Positions 1-7,211 of a DNA stretch of 40,000 bases are shown piece by piece. Within the stretch, counting starts at the first letter, position 1. Each line of letters starts with the position of its first letter. Position numbers and translations under genes: made by a program. The DNA is taken from NCBI RefSeq assembly GCF_000340565.2, contig NZ_CP007203.1:4575053-4615052 (forward strand). Direction: 5' to 3'. The notes under the pieces are model-generated. The model worked only from the letters and a program-made list of their open reading frames with translations, had not been told where the DNA came from and searched no databases. This stretch comes from Nodularia spumigena CCY9414. GTDB lineage: Bacteria > Cyanobacteriota > Cyanobacteriia > Cyanobacteriales > Nostocaceae.

Positions 1-1
1 A

Positions 2-325
2 GACTTAGGTTCAGGCTTAAACTACAGCAAAAAAGGATTAAAGAGATTAATCCGATTAATTGTTGATAGTAAACTTGAACGTCTTGTTTTAACCCATAAA
101 GATAGACTATTGAGATTTGGTAGTGAATTAATTTTTAGTTTGTGTGAACATTTTGGAACAGAAATAGTAATTATCAATAGAACTGAAGACTCAACTTTTG
201 AAGAAGACTTAGCTCAAGATGTTTTAGAAATAATTACAGTTTTTAGTGCCAGACTGTATGGATCTAGAAGTCACAAAAACAAGAAAATTATAGAGGAGTT
301 GAAAGAAGTTGCTGTTCGGCTTTAA
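2..325 (+). CDS. tnpA: IS607-family serine recombinase TnpA, C-terminal part (partial at window edge)
   Basis: The reading frame is open from base 2 and stops at 325, giving about 107 residues. It carries the late part of a serine-resolvase catalytic domain: the LVLTHKDRLLRFG stretch, the EIVIINRTED strand, and the DVLEIITVFSARLYGSRSHKN helix-E region. This pattern is typical of IS607 transposases, where a small MerR-like DNA-binding domain comes first. The catalytic serine and N-terminal domain are upstream of the window. The protein makes staggered cuts through a phosphoserine link to move the element. Its 3' end overlaps tnpB, so the two are probably translated together. No stop or frameshift is visible in the part present. 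Confidence 0.85.
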   Translation, partial: DLGSGLNYSKKGLKRLIRLIVDSKLERLVLTHKDRLLRFGSELIFSLCEHFGTEIVIINRTEDSTFEEDLAQDVLEIITVFSARLYGSRSHKNKKIIEELKEVAVRL

Positions 326-1410
326 AACTGAGTTAAAAATCAATAACCATCAGCGTACCCAACTACTTCAACATTGTGGTGTTGCTCGTCATGCTTGGAA
401 TTGGGGATTAGCTCTTACCAAACAGATATTAGAGCACAATAAGTTAAATCCTAATTCCAAAATAAAATTTCCTACTGCTATTGATTTACATAAATGGTTA
501 GTAGCATTAGTAAAAAGTGAAAATCCCTGGTATTACGAATGTTCAAAATCAGCACCACAAGAAGCTCTACGAGCTTTAAAAACAGCATGGGATAGGTGCT
601 TTAAAAAAATATCAGGAGTGCCTAAATTTAAGAGAAAGGGTAAACATGATAGCTTTACCTTAGAGGGTAGTGTCAAAAATTTAGAGTCAAATAAAATACA
701 AGTACCGAAGATAGGAGTTCTCCAAACTTATGAAAGACTACCTCAAAAAGAAATTAAATCAGTAACCATTAGTCGTAAGGCTAATAGATGGTTTATTAGT
801 TTTAGATTTGATGTAGAAAAACAAGATAATAAAAACCTCAAAGTTGTGGGAGTAGACTTAGGTGTAAAAAATTTAGCTACTCTATCAACAGGTGAAATTA
901 TAGAAGGTGCAAAGTCTTACAAAAAATATGAATCTAAATTAAGCAGGTTGCAATGGTTAAACAGAAATAAAGTTATCAATTCAAACAATTGGAGAAAAGC
1001 ACAACTAAAAATTGCTAAATTGCATCTGAAGATTGCCAACATTCGTAAAGATACATTACACAAACTTACTACTTTATTAGCCAAGAACCACGGCAAAGTG
1101 GTAATCGAAGATTTAAACGTATCTGGAATGTTGGCAAACAGGAAATTAGCAAAAGCAATCTCCGATATGGGATTTCATGAGTTTCGTCGTCAACTAACCT
1201 ACAAGTGTGAATTGTATAGTTCTGAACTTGTCGTGGTTGATAGATGGTATCCCAGTTCTAAAACTTGTTCTAATTGCGGAACTAAAAAAAGAAAATCTCA
1301 CACTTAACGAAAGAGTTTTTCAATGTGAAAATTGCGGTTTTGAGTGTGATAGAGATTTAAACGCAGCTATCAATTTATCAAAAATTGATTTGTCAAAAGC
1401 TGTCAGTTAG
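309..1410 (+). pseudogene. tnpB: TnpB RNA-guided nuclease, frameshifted in an A7 run
   Basis: Two frames together make one TnpB of about 366 residues. The first frame begins at TTG 309 and ends at TAA 1305-1307; the second ends at 1410. The first holds RuvC-I (VGVDLGVKN, Asp183), RuvC-II (VIEDLNV, Glu267) and the first zinc knuckle (CSNCG). The second holds the second knuckle (CENCG) and RuvC-III (CDRDLNAAINL). The break is at seven A residues, 1284-1290: dropping one A restores the usual KKENLTLNERVFQCENCG continuation. Without correction, the product lacks the last catalytic Asp and half of the zinc finger, so it should be inactive. The shift needed is +1, so the usual -1 ribosomal slippage would not repair it; polymerase slippage on the A run could. 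Confidence 0.88.
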
Positions 1411-1475
1411 ACAGTGTTAGTCTGTGGACTGGATAATGCCGACATTACCAGGATGAAGCAGAAAGTAAACTTCAA
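1330..1475 (+). ncRNA. Probable omegaRNA (reRNA) region of the tnpB element
   Basis: The 3' end of tnpB and the 65 bases after its stop keep the pattern seen after cyanobacterial tnpB genes: GTCTGTGGACTGG, an ATTACC segment, then GATGAAGCAGAAAGTAAAC and a final CTTC. GAAG 1455-1458 can pair with CTTC 1470-1473. In IS605/IS607 systems this transcript is the scaffold that binds TnpB, and the sequence just past the element serves as guide. The 5' limit is not visible and is set loosely. Family knowledge plus recognition of the conserved tail supports the call; transcription is inferred. Confidence 0.45.
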
Positions 1476-1572
1476 ACCCCATCTAGTACAAGTTATCTAT
1501 TATAGAAAAGTCTAAATAGGTAAGTTTGAGTAAGTTTTATGTAACGGAAGAACTGTACCCCCGCGCAATTTA

Positions 1573-1622
1573 CCAGATTAATACCCACTCCCTACTCCCT
1601 ACTCCCCACTCCCCACTCCCTA
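1573..1622. repeat. Short tandem repeat, heptad (CTCCCYA)n
   Basis: About six units of a CTCCCTA/CTCCCCA heptamer run up to and into the stop codon of the minus-strand DUF2237 gene. This is a typical Nostoc-type short tandemly repeated sequence. The same motif recurs near 14820-14853, 18610-18650 and 31473-31545. Confidence 0.85.
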
Positions 1623-1985
1623 CCTAACGGCGTGTTTTTTCAAATCTTCTAGCGAACAGGCTTCTAAGGCTCTAGCATGAGTAGCTGAGAGGACAACCGG
1701 CGGCGCTACCCCAGCTTCTAAAGCTTCCTGCCAACGAGCAGCACATAAACACCAGCGATCGCCTGGCCGTAATCCGGGAAAATTAAATTGGGGAACTGGT
1801 GTGCTGAGGTCATTTCCTTGCAATTTGGTATATTCCAAAAATTCTGCTGTGACTTGGGCGCAAACAACGTGCATCCCAAAATCTTGACCACCTGTAGTAC
1901 AAAACCCGTCGCGGTAATAGCCAGTCATGGGAGATGTACAGCAACTCTCCAGGTCTGTCCCTAGTACGTTTTTTGCATCTGCCAT
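1620..1985 (-). CDS. DUF2237 family protein
   Basis: This 121-residue protein matches the DUF2237 family in length and pattern: NVLGTDLESC near the N-terminus, TGYYRDGFC, the VCAQVTAEFLEYTKLQGNDL block, and FPGLRPGDRWCLCAARWQEA. Several conserved Cys residues (CC, C, C, CLC) suggest a metal-binding or redox-sensitive fold, but no reaction is established for the family. The start is ATG at 1985. The stop codon TAG (1620-1622) is built from the edge of a CTCCCTA tandem repeat, so the original 3' end may have been altered by repeat growth. The gene sits 39 bases downstream of the NblR-like regulator gene on the same strand and may be cotranscribed with it. Confidence 0.85.
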   Translation of the reverse strand: MADAKNVLGTDLESCCTSPMTGYYRDGFCTTGGQDFGMHVVCAQVTAEFLEYTKLQGNDLSTPVPQFNFPGLRPGDRWCLCAARWQEALEAGVAPPVVLSATHARALEACSLEDLKKHAVR

Positions 1986-2024
1986 ATTTAATTCCTAATT
2001 TCTGCGACAATTTTAATATTAACT

Positions 2025-2735
2025 TTACGACTCGCGTAAAACATAGCCCACACCGCGCACTGTTTGAATCAGACGCTTGTGACTTTCATCTTCAATTTTG
2101 AGGCGTAAATAGCGAATGTAAACTTCTATCACATTCGACTCACCCATAAAGTCGTAACCCCAGACATTTTCCAAAATTTGTTCGCGGGTCAATACCTCAC
2201 GGGGGTGTTCCATTAAGAATTTTAATAGTTCAAATTCTTTCATGGTTAAGTCAATTGTCCGCCCGTTATGTATGGCGCGACGGGTGGCGACATCTAAAAT
2301 TAAATCCCCAAAGCGTAACTGTTCGCTGGTATCAACTTCAGGTTTTAAATAGAGGCGAATCAACTTCAAAAAGTCTTCTGGGCGATAAGGCTTGAGGAAG
2401 TAATCATCAGCCCCAGCTTCTAAACAAGCTACCCTGTCATCTACTGTATCTCTAGCCATCAGTACGAGAACAGGGGCGCACATCCCAGCACTTCTGAGAT
2501 TTTTACACAACGAGAGTCCTGATTCTCCTGAGAGCATCCGGTCTACAACAATTAAAGCAGGTTGGCGATGGCTTTGCCCACCGTCGGCATCGCGACAATA
2601 TTGTAAACCGCTAGCCGCATTATGAGCCAAAATCGCTTCATAACCGGCTTCTCGCAAATCAAAGGAAAGCTGATTTGCTAGACTCTCATCGGTTTCAATC
2701 ACCAGAACACAGGGACTGTGAGCAATTGTTATCAT
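2025..2735 (-). CDS. nblR: OmpR-type response regulator, NblR-like
   Basis: The 236-residue protein has a receiver domain (about 8-130) and a winged-helix DNA-binding domain (about 140-234, ending IQTVRGVGYVLRES). The opening HSPCVLVIETDE and the DRMLSGESG and ARDTVDDRVACLEAGADDY blocks resemble cyanobacterial NblR, which controls phycobilisome breakdown and survival under nutrient stress. Asp65 and the late Lys (LKPYRP) are present. The usual acidic pair is altered (ETDE) and the switch Thr is Met in VLVLMA, which fits the atypical, phosphorylation-independent behaviour reported for NblR. The spacing from the acidic cluster to Asp65 is about six residues longer than in CheY/OmpR, and the extra loop DADGGQSHR is encoded by a palindromic repeat. 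It could be another OmpR-type regulator, but the N-terminus favours NblR. Confidence 0.75.
   Translation of the reverse strand: MITIAHSPCVLVIETDESLANQLSFDLREAGYEAILAHNAASGLQYCRDADGGQSHRQPALIVVDRMLSGESGLSLCKNLRSAGMCAPVLVLMARDTVDDRVACLEAGADDYFLKPYRPEDFLKLIRLYLKPEVDTSEQLRFGDLILDVATRRAIHNGRTIDLTMKEFELLKFLMEHPREVLTREQILENVWGYDFMGESNVIEVYIRYLRLKIEDESHKRLIQTVRGVGYVLRES
2565..2593. repeat. REP-like palindrome inside the nblR coding region
   Basis: GCGATG (2565-2570) and CATCGC (2588-2593) are inverted arms around a GC-rich centre that includes GCCCACCG. This resembles the interspersed palindromes common in Nostoc genomes. It encodes the ADGGQSHR loop of the receiver domain in frame. Confidence 0.5.
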
Positions 2736-3092
2736 AATTGGGAATCTTGGATTGGGGATTTTGGATTGTCTAGACGTTCTCAGGAAAGTCCATAAATCAG
2801 CTAGATATACAATTGCGGGTTTTTCTCATGGAGATGCTGAATGTTTTAACACAGTCAGGTATCAGCCATTGAGTCATCAGAGGCAATTTTTATCCCTGAT
2901 TCCTAATTCCATTATGGTGTTTGAGAATTTGATTGTGGACTTAGAGATCAGCGATCGCTATACTGAACGAAGCTGATTTATTTGTACTATGACCGCAAGG
3001 CGTAAATAGTTATACCAGTTCAAAAATTTCCAAATCCCGAAATTAAGACTTTTGACTTTTGACTTTTGACTTTTGACTTTCGCCTTGCGGTA
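2736..3092. other. Intergenic region between nblR and nadK
   Basis: This 357-base stretch upstream of nblR and downstream of nadK has no convincing gene. It holds the HIP1 octamer near 2951 and a palindrome-bounded TTTTGAC tandem repeat (2993-3090, listed separately). The nblR promoter must lie in its first part, but no clear -10/-35 pair stands out. Confidence 0.6.
2993..3090. repeat. TTTTGAC tandem repeat bounded by CCGCAAGGCG/CGCCTTGCGG inverted arms
   Basis: A perfect 10-base inverted pair, CCGCAAGGCG at 2993-3002 and CGCCTTGCGG at 3081-3090, encloses four to five TTTTGAC heptamers (about 3048-3080). The heptamer run followed directly by CGCCTTGCGGTA recurs at 35885-35928, so this is a dispersed repeat unit and not a local accident. 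It lies just beyond the nadK stop. Confidence 0.8.
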
Positions 3093-4010
3093 CTAGGGTA
3101 ACTCTACTGATGACGGTTTGGCGATATGTGGTAAACCCCAACCGAGCTTTTCGCGCAAAATGCGGAAAAATTCCCGTCGTTGCAGACGAATGAACCGGAC
3201 TTTGTAGGGCGATCGCTCTAAATATACCCGATCCTCTGGGAAAATATAACATCCCCCATTCCCATCTACTACCATCACCAGCCGAGGAATATTGACTGGG
3301 TAAATATTGACTGTTTCGGTATCTGGAAATACCAATGCTCTAGAAGCTAAGGAGTGGGGACAAATGGGGACTAACTGCAACACAGGTACACCCGGAGTTA
3401 TCACCGGACCACCAGCGCTTAATGAATAAGCTGTGGAACCTGTGGGGGTAGAAACTATCACACCATCGGCAGCAATATCCACTGGTGCGTGTCGCCCTAC
3501 CGCAATTTCAAAATGGCACATCGAAGTTAATGGTTCTCGATGCAAAACCATTTCGTTTAAGCACAGGGCTTCCCACAGCACAGACTCACCGCGAAAAACT
3601 TTCACACTCAGCATGGATTGTTCTTCGATTTCAAAATCGCCCGCCATTGCCATCTCTATGGCTTGAGGCAGTTGATTCACATAAGTTTCCGTCAAAAATC
3701 CCATGTGACCAGTATTCACCGTTAACAGTGGAATACCAGCCGGAGCGACTTGACGCGCAGCTGCTAAAACAGTGCCATCTCCTCCTAAGACCACAGCAAA
3801 CTTCATTTCTGAGTCAAAACCAGGAGGAGTCAGTCCTTCAATAGGAGTGTGGCACACAGGACTCTCTGGCTTAGAGTAGCCCAATATGCCACCAATACTG
3901 GTGGTGACAAACACATCCCAACCGGCTGCGGTGAGCTTGTCTTTCAGTTCGATAGCGATGCGAGCCGCTATCGGTTTAACGTCATTGTAAATAATGCCTG
4001 CTTTCGGCAC
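3093..4010 (-). CDS. nadK: NAD(+) kinase (ATP-NAD kinase)
   Basis: The enzyme phosphorylates NAD to NADP, supplying the carrier reduced by photosystem I. Diagnostic motifs are GGDGT (residues 76-80) in [30 protein letters not shown] and [22 protein letters not shown]. The start is put at GTG 4010, which gives [10 protein letters not shown], the normal N-terminus of cyanobacterial NadK; a TTG two codons upstream (4016) is in frame but less likely. The product is 305 residues, a normal length. Cyanobacteria usually carry two NadK paralogues, and this window shows one. It could be cotranscribed with nblR (357 bases apart), but the repeat between them makes that uncertain. Confidence 0.93.
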   Translation of the reverse strand: MPKAGIIYNDVKPIAARIAIELKDKLTAAGWDVFVTTSIGGILGYSKPESPVCHTPIEGLTPPGFDSEMKFAVVLGGDGTVLAAARQVAPAGIPLLTVNTGHMGFLTETYVNQLPQAIEMAMAGDFEIEEQSMLSVKVFRGESVLWEALCLNEMVLHREPLTSMCHFEIAVGRHAPVDIAADGVIVSTPTGSTAYSLSAGGPVITPGVPVLQLVPICPHSLASRALVFPDTETVNIYPVNIPRLVMVVDGNGGCYIFPEDRVYLERSPYKVRFIRLQRREFFRILREKLGWGLPHIAKPSSVELP

Positions 4011-4132
4011 ACTCAAATATCCAAGTTTAAAAGATGCTTTTTACTTCTGTCATCGTGACATATTTTGGCCAATGTAGTCATTAGTCTCTCAAAAAATCAC
4101 TGGGCATTGAAGATTGGGGACTAGTTTGTCAA

Positions 4133-4236
4133 GAATTTTGGATTTTGGATTTGCGATCTTCGTAGCGCAGCGCAGCGAGTATTTTAGATTGCAGTCTCAT
4201 CCAAAATCTAAAATCCAAAATCTAAAATCTAAAATT
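4133..4236. repeat. Dispersed long inverted repeat, copy A
   Basis: The left arm AATTTTGGATTTTGGATTTG and a right arm rich in AAAATCTAAAATCCAAAATC fold back on each other. The centre carries GCGCAGCGCAGCGAGTATTT. Copy B at 22703-22847 has the same arms and the same AGCGCAGCGAGTA centre. It sits between the divergent regions of nadK and ycf39. Confidence 0.75.
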
Positions 4237-4258
4237 GATTGACCAATGACCAATAATT

Positions 4259-5263
4259 TTATTGACTGTTAGCTTTGGAAGATTGTTTAAAGGGAGTTTT
4301 TTTAGGCTTCTCTTTTTTCTTTCTCGATTTAGTTTTCTCGTAGTCTAGCTCTTTGAGCTTCTTCATAATGCGACTGAAATACTCTTGTAGGTAGTTTTCC
4401 AGAGTTGTGGTTTGTCCTTGGTCTAAGCCAAAAACTTGGTATACCTCATCCATTGGAGCATTTAACGGTCTACCACTGGCTAAGACTTCTGTAAACTCTA
4501 ATCTGTCTGCAACATTCCAGCCCCACTGAAAGAAGCGGATGACCCGGCGGATAGTACGCAGCAGGTTAATTGGCATTCGTGTGATTCTGGCATCTTTACC
4601 AGACAAGCGCTCACACAGACCAATGATTTCCTCTGCACTCCAAGCGCGAGTACCCACCACAGGGAAAGCTCGATTCTGGGTTTCTGGCACACTCAAACTG
4701 CGAATTGCAAATTTAGCGATGTCCAGAGTGTCCATATAAGCTACGGGGGAAGAATTACCAGTTACCCAAACTGGTTGATTTTCCAAAATAGGAATACCAT
4801 ATTGACCGATTAAGCCTTGCATAAAGCCAGCCAAGCGCAAAATCGTGTAATTTATCCCAGATTCAGCTAAAAATACTTCTGTACACCGCTTAATTTCCAT
4901 CAGTGGTACTTCTGGATACTTGTCGGCATCAAGAATAGAAAAGAATATAAAACGTTCTACACCCGCAGCTTTGGCAGCTTGAATTAATGCTACCTGTCCA
5001 TCCCAATCCACCTGTTTAATAGTCAGTGAATCTGTAGCGCGAGATGTCGCCGCATCAATAACTGCTGTTACACCTGACAGCGCTGCTGTGAGGCTTTCGG
5101 GGTTACACAAATCTCCCCGCACTAATTCCGCACCCCATTCTTTGAGAAATGCAGCTCTTTTGGTACTCCGCACCAGACAGCGTACCTTATGCCCCTCATC
5201 GATAGCACGACGAGCCACTTGTCTTCCTAAGGTGCCAGTGGCACCGACGATTAATAAAGTCAT
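4259..5263 (-). CDS. ycf39: Ycf39-type atypical short-chain dehydrogenase, photosystem II assembly factor
   Basis: The 334-residue protein opens with a Rossmann nucleotide-binding motif (LLIVGATGTLGRQVARRA) and carries VRGDLCNPESL and GVERFIFFSILDADKY, typical of the NmrA-like atypical SDR group. The region MEIKRCTEVFLAESGINYTILR and the length match Ycf39, which in cyanobacteria joins high-light-inducible proteins to deliver chlorophyll to newly made PSII reaction-centre proteins. The last 30 residues form a Lys/Ser-rich tail (KTKSRKKKEKPKKTPFKQ) longer than the core needs. The start is ATG 5263. It follows petM on the same strand, a common neighbour pair in cyanobacteria. No defect is visible. 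Confidence 0.88.
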   Translation of the reverse strand: MTLLIVGATGTLGRQVARRAIDEGHKVRCLVRSTKRAAFLKEWGAELVRGDLCNPESLTAALSGVTAVIDAATSRATDSLTIKQVDWDGQVALIQAAKAAGVERFIFFSILDADKYPEVPLMEIKRCTEVFLAESGINYTILRLAGFMQGLIGQYGIPILENQPVWVTGNSSPVAYMDTLDIAKFAIRSLSVPETQNRAFPVVGTRAWSAEEIIGLCERLSGKDARITRMPINLLRTIRRVIRFFQWGWNVADRLEFTEVLASGRPLNAPMDEVYQVFGLDQGQTTTLENYLQEYFSRIMKKLKELDYEKTKSRKKKEKPKKTPFKQSSKANSQ

Positions 5264-5358
5264 GAGGGTAGTTTTAAATTTTTAACTTTTATGAAATGAA
5301 TCTTAACAGAATTAGCTCTCTAAACAAAAGTTTACGTTATTTTAATAAACTTTATTCA

Positions 5359-5515
5359 CACAGAGAGAAAGAAGCAGAGGCGCAAGGGAGAAGAGGAAAG
5401 GTTGTTAAGCACCAACCGGGAATGTAAAGTAATTTCTAACTCACCCCTGCTCCCTGCTCCCTGCTCCCCTGCCTCTTCAATCCCCTGCTCCCTGCTCCCC
5501 TGCCTCTTCTGTGAG
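5359..5515. repeat. GGTTGTTAAG hairpin repeat family, copy 1, with purine and pyrimidine arms
   Basis: A purine-rich arm (GAAGCAGAGG ... GGGAGAAGAGGAAA) is followed by a core hairpin, GGTTG 5400-5404 and CAACC 5413-5417. Then come AAAGTAATTTCT and a pyrimidine-rich arm of CTGCTCC units ending CCTGCCTCTTC. The arms are roughly complementary, making a long imperfect palindrome. Copies 2 and 3 are at 14730-14853 and 18608-18840. It lies between petM and ycf39. Confidence 0.85.
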
Positions 5516-5517
5516 GA

Positions 5518-5622
5518 TTATTCCTCTGCGCCCTGAATTTTCAGTAACAAAGCACCTAAAGCCCAACCCACGAAGATTAAGCCGAAAGATAATAGCGCTG
5601 CATTGAGAATTTCGCCGCCCAT
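5518..5622 (-). CDS. petM: PetM, cytochrome b6f complex subunit VII
   Basis: The 34-residue product reads [14 protein letters not shown], then [15 protein letters not shown], then QGAEE. This is the characteristic single-helix PetM of cyanobacteria, which sits at the edge of the cytochrome b6f dimer in the thylakoid membrane. The start ATG (5620-5622) follows a good ribosome binding site, AAGGAG, about ten bases upstream; the stop is TAA at 5518-5520. It is followed by ycf39 on the same strand, a conserved arrangement. The gene is short enough to be missed by length cut-offs, but sequence, ribosome site and context agree. Confidence 0.93.
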   Translation of the reverse strand: MGGEILNAALLSFGLIFVGWALGALLLKIQGAEE

Positions 5623-5938
5623 TGGTGTGATACTCCTTTACGAATGGTTGATGATCAGTCAATCTTCAGGTTTCCCCTGAGATTTCCTGTTTTGGCACTG
5701 TTTCAAAAATGCTCACAAATGCTCACATTTTTTTCTTGCTTAAACCCAGAAGTGTAAGCATTTTAATTTTATGTCTACCAATTGCCTGATGTAGTTTTAG
5801 GTAAACTGGCTCTACCAAAAGCTCTACAAAGGCTACTGTTTAATTAGACCTGTGTAAATAATTCTAAACCAGTTTGATGATCAATCTCTAATTTTGGCTG
5901 ATGACAGTCGTTTAATTACCAAATTTTTAATTAATATT
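5623..5938. other. Divergent promoter region between petM and pdxA
   Basis: This AT-rich, 316-base stretch must hold the promoters of petM (leftward) and pdxA (rightward). A perfect 10-base tandem repeat, AATGCTCACA twice (5709-5728), lies about 90 bases upstream of petM and could be an operator. No further gene is seen. A TTG at 5894 is in frame with pdxA but is not the favoured start. Confidence 0.5.
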
Positions 5939-7018
5939 ATGTATCAAAGCAATCAAGATAACACAGTAAATTTATCAAAAGTTAATCGCCCACGTTTGGC
6001 TCTAACTCTCGGAGATCCGGCTGGAATTGGCTCTGAAGTCATTTTAAAGGCTTTGACAGATTCAGCCATTGGTCAAAACTGCGACGTGACTGTGGTAGGT
6101 AGTAGGGATTTGCTGATTCAGGTTTATGAAAGGCTGAATGCAACAGATTTAGCAAATCCAGAGGAGTTAAAAGTTATGGATGTGCCATTAGATAGGGATA
6201 TTGCCAACAATATTATTATAGGTAATGGTAATGCTGCTAGTGGTGCGGCGAGTTTTGCCTATATGGAATATGCGATCGCCTCCACGCTATCCGGTAAATT
6301 TGATGCTATCGTCACAGGCCCCATTGCGAAATCTGCCTGGAAGTTGGCAGGTTACAATTATCCAGGGCAAACGGAACTTTTAGCGGAAAAATCAGGGGTT
6401 AACCGCTTCGGAATGTTATTTGTGGCGCGATCGCCTCATACTGGTTGGACACTCAGAACTTTACTAGCTACCACACATATTCCTGTTTGTCAAGTAGCCG
6501 ACACATTAACACCGGAGTTATTGACAAGAAAATTAGATTTACTGGTGGAGTGTTTAGCAGCAGACTTTGGTTTAAAAAATGGGAGAATAGCGATCGCCGG
6601 TTTAAATCCCCACAGTGGCGAACAGGGACAACTGGGAACAGAAGAACAAGACTGGTTAATTCCCTGGTTAGAACAAGAACGGCAAAAACGCCCCCATTGG
6701 CAGCTAGATGGTCCCATACCACCAGACACAATGTGGGTGAAACCCGGTCAAGCTTGGTATGGTAATGCTTCTATTCAAAATCCCGCCGATGCTTATTTGG
6801 CACTGTACCACGACCAAGGTTTAATTCCAGTGAAATTGATGGCTTTTGACCGCGCCGTTAACACATCCATTGGTTTACCTTTTGTTCGCACCTCACCAGA
6901 TCATGGAACAGCCTTTGATATTGCAGGTCAAGGAATCGCTGATGCAACAAGCATGAAAGCCGCCATAGAATTGGCAATTGAATTAGTAACCACTCAGCGT
7001 ACCTCTGCGCTAACTTAG
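5939..7018 (+). CDS. pdxA: 4-hydroxythreonine-4-phosphate dehydrogenase PdxA
   Basis: PdxA oxidises 4-phosphohydroxy-L-threonine in the DXP-dependent pyridoxal phosphate pathway, using NAD(P) and a divalent metal. Visible family motifs are [34 protein letters not shown], the metal-binding histidines in [16 protein letters not shown] and [11 protein letters not shown], and [19 protein letters not shown] 5939 is preferred over the in-frame TTG 5894, giving 359 residues. The extreme C-terminus (TTQRTSALT) and the stop lie in a repeat: GCGCTAA and TTAGCGC (7007-7021) form a palindrome around the stop, and CCTCTGCG occurs on both sides. The original 3' end was probably replaced. The enzyme core is intact. 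Confidence 0.93.
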   Translation: MYQSNQDNTVNLSKVNRPRLALTLGDPAGIGSEVILKALTDSAIGQNCDVTVVGSRDLLIQVYERLNATDLANPEELKVMDVPLDRDIANNIIIGNGNAASGAASFAYMEYAIASTLSGKFDAIVTGPIAKSAWKLAGYNYPGQTELLAEKSGVNRFGMLFVARSPHTGWTLRTLLATTHIPVCQVADTLTPELLTRKLDLLVECLAADFGLKNGRIAIAGLNPHSGEQGQLGTEEQDWLIPWLEQERQKRPHWQLDGPIPPDTMWVKPGQAWYGNASIQNPADAYLALYHDQGLIPVKLMAFDRAVNTSIGLPFVRTSPDHGTAFDIAGQGIADATSMKAAIELAIELVTTQRTSALT

Positions 7019-7030
7019 CGCCCCTCTGCG
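7002..7030. repeat. Palindrome and CCTCTGCG direct repeat at the pdxA 3' end
   Basis: GCGCTAA-C-TTAGCGC (7007-7021) is a perfect palindrome with a single central base, flanked by direct copies of CCTCTGCG (7002-7009 and 7023-7030). It provides the pdxA stop codon and could act as a transcript end. Confidence 0.6.
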
Positions 7031-7211
7031 TTTCAAACTTGTCACCGTAACCGCGCAAAGTTCTATAGGGATTCCGGGTTTCATCAGCGTTAAAAAACAA
7101 ATCAGCTAATCTAGCTGTAGACAGAGGTAGAAAATATTCATACCTACGAAAGATAATAAGAATGTATATATTTTGCTAGGTTACTGCTAGTGAAACTAGG
7201 TAAAAAAAGTT

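Larger units (their letters stand above)
1..1475 (+). mobile_element. IS607-type insertion sequence, right-hand part
   Basis: A serine recombinase gene (tnpA) overlaps a tnpB gene by 17 bases, and a conserved non-coding tail follows. This order is typical of the IS607 group. The left end and the N-terminal half of tnpA lie outside the window. The right end is placed near 1473 because the tail closes with a short hairpin (GAAG 1455-1458, CTTC 1470-1473) like those ending TnpB-associated guide RNAs. The exact boundary is inferred, not seen as a repeat. tnpB is frameshifted, so this copy may be mobile through TnpA but lack a working nuclease. Confidence 0.75.

Noticed and set aside
1284-1290. 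Programmed -1 ribosomal frameshift in tnpB
   Set aside because: The downstream frame is +1 relative to the first, so a -1 slip leads into the wrong frame. Mutation or transcript slippage fits better.
5477-5662. A 61-residue minus-strand reading frame across petM
   Set aside because: It is in a different frame from petM, has no family pattern and ends in repeat DNA. The petM frame has a ribosome site and a full match to the family.
6468-6731. Antisense frames inside pdxA, and similar frames inside topA, ndhB, nadK and others
   Set aside because: They are shadows of well-supported genes, lack ribosome sites and show no family patterns.
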